Origin: Silene latifolia
Taxonomy: Eukaryota; Streptophyta; Magnoliopsida; Caryophyllales; Caryophyllaceae
Length of the DNA: 64,000 nt
Direction: 5' to 3'
Assembly: GCF_048544455.1 (NCBI RefSeq)
Contig: NC_133538.1
Location: forward strand, 437,966,311-438,030,310
Part shown: piece after piece, positions 35,829 through 47,800 of the stretch
Layout: each line of letters opens with the position of its first letter
Numbering within the stretch: the first letter of the stretch is position 1
Notes under the pieces: model-generated
What the model was told of the DNA's origin: nothing
The model's database searches: none
Seen by the model: only the letters and a program-made list of their open reading frames with translations
Program-made: the position numbers and the translations under genes

Positions 35829-38800
35829 TTACTGATCATGATATAAATATAAGCCAAGCCCAAAACGCGCACACGCCTTGACAAAAGCAAGCTCCTCTGC
35901 ACCAGCAACTGGATCACCAGCTTCGGTATCACTGGACATTATTGTTCCAGTCGCCTCACGATATGCCTGCATTTTAAATACTCGTCAGAAAGACTAGGAA
36001 TGGTGTGTCAAGAGCTAGGTAGCACGGAAACTTCTCTTAATCAGTTGTCCCGTGTCCGACACCATGTCGGACACCGACACTCGTCGGACACACGCCGAAA
36101 CGTGTCGGACACCTATAAAGCCGTGTCTAACTTTCTACATTTATTTAGGCACGTGTCCGACGCGTGTCCATGGTATTTGGGCCGTGTCTGACGCGTGTCC
36201 ATGGTTTTTGGACATCATTTGGGGTGATTGATGTTCTTTAGACGAGAAATGAGTTGTCAAAGAGATTGATTAGAAGATGGGTTTGGATGGGAAATGAAAA
36301 TGAGTTATAATCAAAGGCAAGTTTTACCTTCACTTATTTAAATTTAACATCAAATACTTCTATAAAAATAAAATCGAACGTTTATAACTATAAAATATAC
36401 TCTTATGTTTTATTAAATTTAAATAACGTGTCCCGTGTCCTAAATTTCTTGAGATGCCGTGTCACGTGTCCGTGTCCGTTTTGGTGCTACCTAGGTCAAG
36501 AGAGATCGCGAACTTGATCTGACTAACTCATCATTTGGGTTGGGTATAGGTCTGGTATGCCTATGTTCTGGTTTTTGTCAAATCATTTTGGGTCATATTC
36601 GGCGTTTTATATTTGTGTGAAAGGTCAGAACGGGCGGAGTCAATTTTGACAAGTCTAGATCAAATGTGACACATTAGTTAAGAATGCTTTGACATCTGAG
36701 TGATCTGACAACAGTTTTCTTCCATGATGGGGTTCTTTTCACACTTTCCTCACGGTACTACTTCGCTATCAGTCACTCAGGAGTATTGCCTTGCAAGGTG
36801 GTCCTTGTTGATTCACATGGGATTCCATGTGCCCATGCTACTTGGGTAAGTGCATCAGCTAGTGATGCTTTCGGCTACTAGACTCTAAGCCATCTAGGGT
36901 GCGGTACTCCACCGCTTTTGCCTAGCAACACGACGCTACTATTGCTCTCCCACATCCCCGTTTGCACGATTTAGGCTGCTCCCATTTTGCTCGCCGCTAC
37001 TGCGGTAATCGCTTTAGCTTTCTTTTCCTCTAGCTAGTAAGATGTTTCAGTTTGGCAGGTTGTCTCTTGCCTCAGCATCAGTTCGAAAGGTTGACCTATT
37101 TGTGAATCTCCAGGTCTATGCTTATTTTTAACTCCCCAAAGCATTTCGTCAATCAATAAGCATTTCCTCGTCCGAACCCTCGCCCTTACCTTAACTTTAA
37201 GGCTTGACAACCCCTTAAAATCGGTTCAGTCAATACTCGGCTTACTCGGCTTGGAGCTCGTTCACAGTTTTTTTTACTTTTGGTAATTAATAACTTATTT
37301 TAAATCAAGTTATTTTTATGTTTTAATAAAGTAACATTTAAAAGAAAATAGCAAATCAAATATCTAAGCCTGACTAGAATTTCGTGTTTTCTTAGTCGAC
37401 CCCACGCTGAAGTTCTTTGGCTTGACAAGCTTCAAGCTCGCTTACACCCCTAGGATGAGGGGATCCCTGCCAGTTGCGGATTCCGATATCAAACTCAGTT
37501 GGGTGCTGAGCCAACTGAAATTTAGCAGCACACCAACTCCCTACTACTGTTTGCACAATACATTCTGCATATGACTCCAATATGAATGAAACCTTAACAA
37601 CACTAAAAAGCCTGATGAGGTACAAACTAGAAGCCTGGCACAAGAAACCATCAGATAACAAACACCACCAAGAATATCTATCTATCTATCTATCTATCTA
37701 TATTATTAAAGGAAGCTTTTTTCGAGCGATATCATGTGCTACGTATTTCCCTCTCTTAATTCTTTTGCTACATGTTTTAAAAGCTAGCTTTTTATTTTCT
37801 ATTAGTAATTTTAAATTAAATTAGTTTTAATATTTGTTTTTTTGGATTGTGTATTTGCAGGAAAGGAGATAGGCCGACTAATGACAATTTTACGTAAATC
37901 ACCAAACATGAGAGATCTTACCGTCTACTATGGGAGTAATTGGTAACCAGTAACCATGTCTATAAATTTTAATCTGCCTTTCATCGATTTTGATGTGCAA
38001 TATTAAGGAATATTTCTCCTGTTTTTCTTGAGATCTTTTTAACGTATATAATATTTGGTTTGAAAAACTGAAAATAACAAGTTTACGGTTCATCATACAC
38101 TATTCATTCAGCCAGATTTTAAGGAATAGTTGTACTTTAGACTTCGAGAGTCTTTTAATTCAGTAATAGGTAGACAAAGGAATACTCAACGATATTTATA
38201 TCTTTCTAAGAAATGAATCATGTGAACAAAGTAATAGTTAATTAATGATTTGTTCTTCTACTTTTTTTAGGATTATATGTGAGCTCGCAAAAGCATGCAC
38301 TTGATGAGTTGCTATGGAGGTTAATTTATGAACTTCTTATCAAGGTAATAAAACACGACACGATTGACGAATGTTTGAGTAAGATATACGTATATAAAGG
38401 GGAAACCTACAAGATGTCGAAGATATTTACCCGTGTACAGATAAGAGGGTGCGAATTTTGATCGAAATTCAAAATCTTTATCATTCACAAAATTTGTACT
38501 TTCAGAGAAGGCAATTTCTGTATTTTTTGTATTTTTTTGTATGAGTAACCAAACAATCACTTTTTTTTCCCATTATGTATATCCTATTTTTGACTACTAA
38601 AGAAAATTCTAATGTGATGACATTATAAGCCAATCTAGCTACACCAATATAAATAATGATTTCTTCAAGCGATTACATAGAGTTTAAATTCCGCGAATGA
38701 CTTTGGAGTGATATTAAAATCTCCAATTTTTGTTAATACGGAGTACTCCATATTAAATTTGAATATGAAATAAAAACTATAAAAAGTATCGCTAAAAGCA

Positions 38801-41800
38801 AGTTGTTGTGCGAATGTGCGGTTTATTGAAAGTGAAGATTAGTAATGGAGACTCCCCATCTAAGTAGGATTATCATCATCTTTGCATATTATTCTTTTTC
38901 CATTGTAGTACATCATGCAAACATGCATATATTCCAACAATCAACGTAACATTGTCAATGTACGGTAGTAAAAACAAGGTGACAGTGACACATATCATAG
39001 GAATTATGCGACCGACATCAAAAGTATTAGACTAAATAAGGTTTAATGTTTGCGTTATCATTAATTGAGGTTTAATTAAGATTGTTGTTAATTAAGTTAA
39101 CTTATAAAAAGTGTATACACCAAAAGATGAGTAAGTCTCCTAAGAGACGATCTCAATAAGTACAATAGCCCTATAGGTAATGAAATAGGTACAAATAATG
39201 ATTAATGATTAAATGGGTCCGATTATTATGTAAATAAGTACGACAATAAAGAGTGAATTTGGTGACGATCAACAATAAGGTCACGAAAAACACAAAAAAG
39301 AGGTCTCTCAATAGCTTAGTGACAAACCGTTTCAGTGACAAGCTAATGTTAGCGCATCACAAGACACTAACATAGAAAAATTATGGAATACATTCTAATA
39401 TAATTAAGTATAACAACTACTCTTTAAAATACAAAAGAGACATTAATTTTTGTATCAAGTAAAAAATCCATATTTGTATGGCGTATTATTAGTTGTTATG
39501 TCATACAAATCTAACTATTTCTATTTACTTTTCTTAAATCCTTGATATTAAATTCGTACACTTAGTTTGGCTGGGTTTATTTTTTATCGAAATGCTCATA
39601 CGTTTAAGGGTGCGGACCGGTAAAGGAAGAGGGACACAATTATGAACATTATCTCCACAATATGATATATATTTTCTCTATTATATATTATATTCAAGTG
39701 ATGTTTAAAAACTTATACATTTCATTTGTCAAAAAAGTATCGTGAAAAAAAAAATATGAAAATTATATAATTAGATTTATGGTAAAAAAAAAATGTTATC
39801 ATTAGAGTATAGGTTTCATATCATTTGCACATATTTTAATTATGATAAAAAAACGTACGAATATTAATAGATAGTATAGTATTTGTTCATTATTAAGTTG
39901 GGTTGGATGTCGAATTAGGTACGAAAAATATGGTGTACTTCTAAGTATATTATTTGTCCCACGTTGAAAGATAATGTAGGTGTGATGAATATACTACGTA
40001 TAAATAGTTGAATTGTCCTACATCAGAAGATTATCATAAGGTGGGGTGTTCCCTATGATTATAAATAAAAGTTATCATTGGAACTTACGTAACAACACAA
40101 AATCTTGTCTTTCAAGTATCGTCATAATACAAACAATAACATATAAATATTAAGCACGTAAATATTTATAAAGGCGATTATATATTAGTGACATTATAAT
40201 ATGTTTATTTAAAAAAAATGAAAATAATATCATTAAATTCGAGGTAAAAAAAATGATATCATTACTACGTATAAATAATAGAGTTGTCCACACCGGAAGA
40301 TTAGCATAAGATGGGGGTGATTCTATGATTATAAATAGAAAGCATCATTGGAACTTAGGTATCAATCTAAAATCTTTTGAATCTTTTCAGTATGTCTTAA
40401 GAGAGTTTTTAAGAGAGAGTATCATTATCTCCAGAATATGATATATATTTTCTATATTATATTCAAGTGATATTCATAATTTTTATTATATTTGGCAAAA
40501 AAGATTAAGGAATGAGGTGATTAGGGAAAAGGTAAAAGTGGCGCCAATAGAGGACAAGATAATGGAAAACCGACTAAGATGGTTTGGCCATGTGAGAAGG
40601 AGACCTATGGACGCACCAGTTAGGAGGCTGGAGACTTGGAGAACAGAAAAGGTCCCTAGAGGTAGAGGAAGACCGAGACAGACATGGTTGAGAGTGATAG
40701 AGCACGATATGAGATTTCTGGGGCTTGAAGAGAGTATGGTGACGGAGAGGGCACAATGGAGGGAAAGGATACATGTGGATTTTTAGTATTTGATGTTTTT
40801 CTGACATATTTAGTGTTTTTATTTAATTTAAAAAAAAAAAAATTATTTGTTCTTCTCTGCTTTATTACACTTTTTTTACCAACTACTCTCTTATATATTT
40901 TACTTGGTTTACTTTTAAGGCATTCCGGATCCTTAATTCTATATCGGTTTTCAAAATCGTTTTAATCTTTTCTCTCGATTTAAACTTTAAGGTTTTATAA
41001 AAAAAATCCGGAATTCGATTTTAAAACCTGTAAGTTTAACTTGACTTTGCATTACATTTTCGCTCTCCCTTTGTTTTTCATTTTCCCTTTTCTATTCGCA
41101 TTTTGAGGTGTGCGTTCACCCATGGAAGGTTCTAAAGGATTATTCATGTCAGCCGACCCCAAATCATTTTGGGATTAAGGCTCTGATGTTGTTGTTGTTG
41201 TTGGCAAAAAAGTATCGTAAAAAAAATTATGAAAATTATATAATTAGATTTGTGGTAAAAAAAATGTTATCATTAGAGTATAGGTTTCATATCATTTGCA
41301 CATATTTTAATTATGATAAAAAAATAGAAAAAAAAAACGTACGAATATTAATAGATAGTATAGTATTTGTTCATTATTAAACCGGGTTTGATGTCAAATT
41401 AGGTGCGAAAAATATGGTGTACTAAGTATACTATTTGTCTCACATTGAAAAATAATGTAGGTGTGATGAATATACTACGTATAAATAGTTAAATTGTCCC
41501 ACATCAAAAGATTATCATAAGGTGGGGTGATCTCATGACTATAAATAAGAGTATCATTGAACTTAGCTATTAATCCAAAATCTTGAGTCTATCAAGTATT
41601 GTCTTAGAGAGCTTTTATAAGAGTTTGAATTAACGGCACGTGTCAGTTACAATAATAACATACAAATATTAAGCCTTACAACCTAATAATTAGACATAGG
41701 ATGTAATATTATAACTAAGTTCATTAACCCATTACAAAGGATGGGTGTCAAACTAGTCTACATAATAAGAGGGGGGTTTTTTAATCCAAACCGAACAATC

Positions 41801-44800
41801 ATTACCTGGCATGATGCTAAGGTGAAGAAAATCATGTAAACAAGAAAGGTAACAAGATACGACTATTCCTAGAGTAGAAAATCTGAAGCAAATTGAAGCT
41901 TACAAAAATAAGAGAAAATAATTTAAAATTTTCAGTATGGAAATTTTGGGGGTATAATGAACAGAAGTTCATCATGAAAGGATAGGAAGATTGGAGAAAA
42001 CATGGAGTTCAAGAGCTATACGAGAGGATCCTAGAAAAAATAAAATAAAAACAAACAAGTAAAATATCGAGTTCGACTTTATTTATTTGTTTCTTTAGGG
42101 AGCACTACGAGAGGATCCTAGAAAGGTGAAACTTTAAGCCTTTTCATAGTTTTTTGTAAACACTCCTCAAAGGGACATTTCACATAACAAAAGAAAATAT
42201 GTCTCAATGCACCACTATACCTAGCTTCAAGAGCTTGTTTTAGTCCATAAAAGCTTTCCTTAATCTATAAATTTCTCTCTTCTTTTCTGACCTAACATAG
42301 CCTTGTGGTTGATCAAAAAATACTTCTTTTTCTAAGAAAATCCATTCAAAAACGCTGATTTGACATCTAGTTCGAAAATAGTCCATGAATTTTGTGTTGC
42401 TAATGCAACTACCATTCTATTTGTGCCATTTCTTGCTATCAGTGCAAATACCTCATGCCTAAGTATAATCAAACCCCAACTTGTTGCTACACGTGCCTTG
42501 TACTATCTACTTCACCATCAATGTTCAACTTCGTTTTACAAATCCACTTCACAACTATGTCCTTTGTGGAGATCAGATTATTCCCAAGTGTTATTCTTTT
42601 CAATAGTTGATGTTCATTATCTATTGCATAAGGCACGAATTGCACTAAGATATCGTGATTTTCATCCTAGAACATCTTCATGATCTTCTCTAAGCTAATA
42701 CATGATTTTCAACACTAAGCATATGAACAACCGGAAGAGCACCTAAGGGATATGATGAGGACAATCCGAATCTTTGTAGGATTCTTGAATCGAAGGATCA
42801 AACAAAGGTAACATGGCTATAAGAGACGCCCTAACCGGGTTTTCAGCTAGACCTCCCTAGCTTACTGTAATGCCTATAAGGCTATAACCATAGACTTCAA
42901 CCATATGACTTCACTATTGCACCTCTACCAAAGAATAGAATATTTAGAGCTTTAATAGTAAGCTTAGTTGACTCTGGTGAACATAACCATTTCATTTTGT
43001 ACTTCTCCAAGATATCAATGATAAAATGTAAGGGCACATACTATATGCAGAGGATGTTTTTGTCAATGTATTGATGCTCTCATTGCCTACTCTTTTCTTT
43101 TATTATTGTAACTACGAGTTAAAGATGAGAGAAAAAGAACATGCTAAATATCAAATCTGATCTCAAAAGGTTGGACATCGAAAAACAGAAAACCAAAAAT
43201 ATTTTGATCGGGAACGGATATGAAATTTCAAAATTTTGAGGTTGGGAGATCCAAAGCAACAAGACATCAGATTTCCGAACCATCACCAGACATAATGAGG
43301 GTTTAAGGCCCATTCACTCACGCAATGTGATCAAAGATGTTTGATGTGGTATACGACAAAGTAAAAAAAGCCTACCTCTCCATCAGATCCTCGTATGATG
43401 ACACGGTAGACCACTGTTATGCTTCCATCATCGGAGAAAATAACATCACGCACTTCTCCACACCAGCCTACACATACAACCATATGATCAATACTGGATA
43501 TTGAAGAGATTAATAAGAAACTAGAGATATCAGGTTATGTAGTTGCTCGATAGACACTAAGTGTCTAGTATCACATGTCACACTATGTTATCATGTACAT
43601 AATCCAGATTATAGATATAGATTAGTTGTAGCAACAAAGCACTGAGTCATACTTGGACTAATATTAGAATAATATGGATGTACAAAACACAGACAACCCT
43701 CACTAGAAATCCTTTCTCGATTATCTTTTGATTTCCTATAGATGCAAAAATAGAATATGAAGCAAATGTTGTCACATATTAATATTATCTTTTGTATCTT
43801 CGTTTTCTTCTTTGGGTCATTTCTACATCCACAAATAACATTTACCAGCATCTATGTTGATAATAACCTAATGGAGAAACAACTACGCAATGGTAGACGC
43901 TTGTAAAAAATTACCTTGAGAAATGTGTTGCCTTCTACATGGAAAAAAGTTTGACAAATAACACTTAAAAATTTGTTGCCTTCTACACTTCCAAACTTGA
44001 AACATTTCGAATTTTTTTAAGTAAAATGGAGAGAAGTTTGACAAATAACACTTAAAAATTTAACTCGTTAAATGTAACACTAAATGCTTGAACTATCTTC
44101 CTATAGCTTTGTGGTGCAAGCCTCACCTGTTTAGCTCACTTAGAAGTGTCGGAATGTCCGTGTCGTGTCGTGTCGACAAGGGCACGGCCCTAAAAGTGAA
44201 GAACCAAAGTAAAATGGCAACCAACTCACAACATTTAAAACAAGAATAACATAATAACAGTGACCCTACACCTAATTCACGAAATAACTATGACAAGAGT
44301 TATGCCGGATTGGTTGAGATAATTTTTTTAAATATCAGTCCACGTAAAAACACCAAAAATAGTGGTTCTTAGATTTCTCAAAAGTAACTACCTAAAGGAG
44401 GGATAAACAAGGACGCCAACCACAACTACAAAAGAGTCCGAAAAGAACCAAGTCTTTGACACTCCACCATCCATGACTGAACATCTCTTTCTTTATGGTT
44501 TTGTCATAACATAGAAGCATAGAATCCCAACGAAAACACACCTATTGGATATCCAATTCAAGATAGGGTCACTAGTAATGTTGAAAGACAATGAAGAAGA
44601 ATGGAGGATTGCTACATATACAAGTTCTACATGAAGTATAGAACATACAACTTTTCCACTTAAACGGCAAAAGACGCTAAAAAAATATAGTGGCAAATTC
44701 GTAAAAATTGCAGTGTAGAGCCTGCCTTATAGAAAAATGCTTCAAGGTAACACTTAGATGTCAATATTTTCCTTAAAATGAACATCGTGAATAGCATAAT

Positions 44801-47800
44801 TTCAAAATAAGGACGAAAACCAATGTCAAGGTTGTTGCTTTCTTAAGACAAATGTCTACTGAAAACAACCTCTCACTTATTACAAAGAAAACGTTTTGTC
44901 AATCCTAACCTCCTTTAGTTTTTAATTGGGGTACATGTGACTCGAATCTTGCCCCTCAATGAAAGGAAAAAGGCAAAAGCCATATACCATTTGGTTTACG
45001 GAAACGATGATGATATTCCCTCTCTATATGTAACTTCCGGAGCATTTTGTGATCAATGCAGACACTATCGCCACCCTACCTAAAATTTGGCAGATTCTAA
45101 CAATTTACCAACACGACAATACATTTTAGTATTTCCTAACATCCTTGTAACATTCACTGCCTGTGAGTGTTTTCGGGATTCACTGCCGGTCCCGGATAAA
45201 GGAGAAGGGTTGCGGAGGTATGTGGTAGCCACCATAAAAACTTAGTCACATTTTATGGACATGAATCGGAATTTGAACATCGTTGGGGCGTCTCCTCAGA
45301 AGCGACGCGCTGCACTTCTTAAACTCGGGTGTAGTTAAAAGTATGTGAGGGTTACTAGGTCGTCGCCCGGAAGCGACGCGCCATCTTTACACTTGGGGGT
45401 GGTGTCAACTAGGCAAGGGTGCGCTACATCTTCTAGACCCGGGTGTAGTGAAAAATATGCAAGGGTTGTTAGGTCGTCGCCCGAAAGCGGCGCGCCACCT
45501 CGAAGTATGGGTGTGGTGTCAAATAGGTTTGGATTCAGGAAGCATGGTCAAGAGCGGATAAAGAAATCAGGGCATGACTTTAGGAAGGATAGTAGGTTAC
45601 GTTTTGGTACTTGAAATGTTGGCTCTTTACAGAGAGATTAGCTGAGGTAGGGGAGGTTATGAAAAGGAGGAGGGTGCATATAATGTATCTACAAGAAAGA
45701 AAGTGGATCGGAGATAAAGCAAGTGTGATAGCGCCTTGTGGTTATAAACTTTGGTACACGGGTAAAGACAAAAGTCGTAATGGAGTGGGTATTGTCATTG
45801 ATAAAGATTACATCGATGATGGGTAGTAGGTTACGTTTTGGTACTTGAAATGTTGGCTCTTTACAGGGAGCTAGGTAGGGGAGGTTATGAAAAGGAGGAG
45901 GGTGCATATAATGTATCTACAAGAAAGAAAGTGGATCGGAGATAAAGCAAGCGTGATAGCGCCTTGTGGTTATAAACTTTGGTACACGGGTAAAGACAAA
46001 AGTCGTAATGGAGTGGGTATTGTCATTGATAAAGATTACATTGATGATGTGGTAGAAGTATCGAGAAAGAGTGATAGGATTATGAGCATTAAGCTTGTAG
46101 TCGGGGATGAGGTGCTGACTATTATAAGTGCTTACGCACCTTTTCGACGTGCCTTCTGGGAAGATCTTGAAGAGATTGTAGAACGAGCCCCTATTGGAGA
46201 GAAATTGATCGTTGGTGGTGACCTCAATGGGCATGTGGGTACTAGTCGAGTTGGCTCCTAGAGCATTCATGGGGGTTTTGGGTTCCGGGAGAGAGGGAGA
46301 GAAATGAAGCAGGAAGTGACATTAGATTTTGTTTTGGCATGACTTTGGTATAATGAACACTTGGTTCGAGAAAAGGCATTCTCATTTGGTGACTTATAGG
46401 AGTGGAGGAAATGCTAGTCAAATTGACTTCCTTTTGGTAAGGAATGTGTGGAGGAAAGAGTACATCGATTGCAAGCAAGGACATACCCGGGAACAAAACA
46501 TAGACTAGTGGTGCTTGATTTTCGGGGTAAGAGAGACTTGAGGAAGAGAAAGATAATTGGTGAGGCACGAATCAAGGGGTGGAAGCTACAAGGGGAAAAC
46601 CAACAAGCGTTTTTGGATAAGGTCGGAAGTAGCGATATTTGGTCGGATTGCAAGGAGAAAGATATAGATGCAACGTGGGATAAAGTGGAGCATGTTGTAA
46701 AGTATTTGGCGAGGGAGGTGTTAGGGGAATCTAAAGGAAATAGACCATCAAGTAAGGACACATCTTGGTGGAACGATGAGGTGAGACAAGCGATAAAGAC
46801 AAAACGTGAATATTATAAGGTTTTTGGGAAATGCAGGAGTGATGAGAACTTTAAAAAGTACAAGGAGGCTAGACGAGCCGCTAAAAAGGCAGTGCGTGAT
46901 GCGAGGGCAAAAGTTAACCAAGAAGTGTATGTCAAGTTGGACACGAGAGAAGGAGAGAAGGATATCTATAAACTGGCTCGCATAAGAGACCGAAAGACGA
47001 GGGATATTGGAGAGTTTGTGAAAGATATGGACGACAAGGTTCTGGATCAGAATAACGAAATAAAGGCTAGATAGAGTTCTTACTTTGATACTTTATTCAA
47101 TGGATTTGCCAGGAGCAAGGTTTTGGGGATGTAGAAGAAACACCCAACATGGTTAATCGGGAATTTGTGCGTAAAATACAAGAGAGTGAAGATAGAAAGG
47201 CGTTAAGGAAGATGGGGTCGAAGAAAGCAGAGGGACCGGATGGTATACCTATAGAAGATTGGAGGTGCTTCGGGGAGAAAGGAATTGAATGGGTAACCAT
47301 GCTCTTCAACAAGATTTGGAGGAGCAACAAGATGCCATGAGCTTGGAGGTAGGGCTAGGCACCGGTCCAAAACCGGACCGGACCGGAACCGGAATCGGCA
47401 AAATTCATGGACCGGGACCGGACCGGATTACAAAAATTCCGGTCCGAGACCGGACCGGAAAAATTCCGGTCCAAGACCGGACCGGACCGGTTGGACCGGA
47501 ATTATCCACTTTTTTCAAATTCCGGTCCGGAATAAAAATACAATTTTAAGAAGAAAAATGAAAATAACAATAATTCCGGGCATTCCGGGCATTCCGGTCC
47601 GGACCGGAAAATTCCCGTTCCGTCCCGGCCCGGAAACCGGAATCTTGGAAAATGGTGGACCGGAGACCGGACCGGAATTTTTAATTCCGGTCCACTCGAT
47701 TCCGGTCCGGACCGGTCCATTTTTCCGGTCCGGACCGGATTATGTCCACCCTTACTTGGAGGAGAAGCACTCGTCCCTTTGTACAAGAACAAAGGTGATG

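Larger units (their letters stand above)
39640..41640. repeat. LTR-like direct repeats of unknown family, split by a LINE
   Basis: Copy one runs about 39640-40165. Copy two runs about 40420-40503 and resumes at 41203-41640, after a LINE insertion. Both contain ATATGATATATATTTTCT, GTTATCATTAGAGTATAGG, TACTACGTATAAATAG and a conserved tail ending near AAAATCTT. A partial third copy of the tail lies at 40255-40375. The TATAAATA-bearing ends and two direct copies suggest LTRs of a small element, but TG/CA ends are not clear. Confidence 0.55.

Noticed and set aside
36735..37180. Functional rRNA gene or mitochondrial 26S insert
   Set aside because: Only part of the 5' third is present with many mutations, and the diagnostic words match plastid 23S.
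37392..37661. 89-codon minus-strand frame as an extra RAD52 exon
   Set aside because: The four recognised exons join in phase to a full 199-residue protein without it; no family motif in the frame.
42360..42683. 107-codon plus-strand frame
   Set aside because: Antisense of a decayed copia RT.
46242..46761. Ser/Leu/Phe-rich minus-strand frames
   Set aside because: Antisense shadows of the RTE LINE polyprotein.
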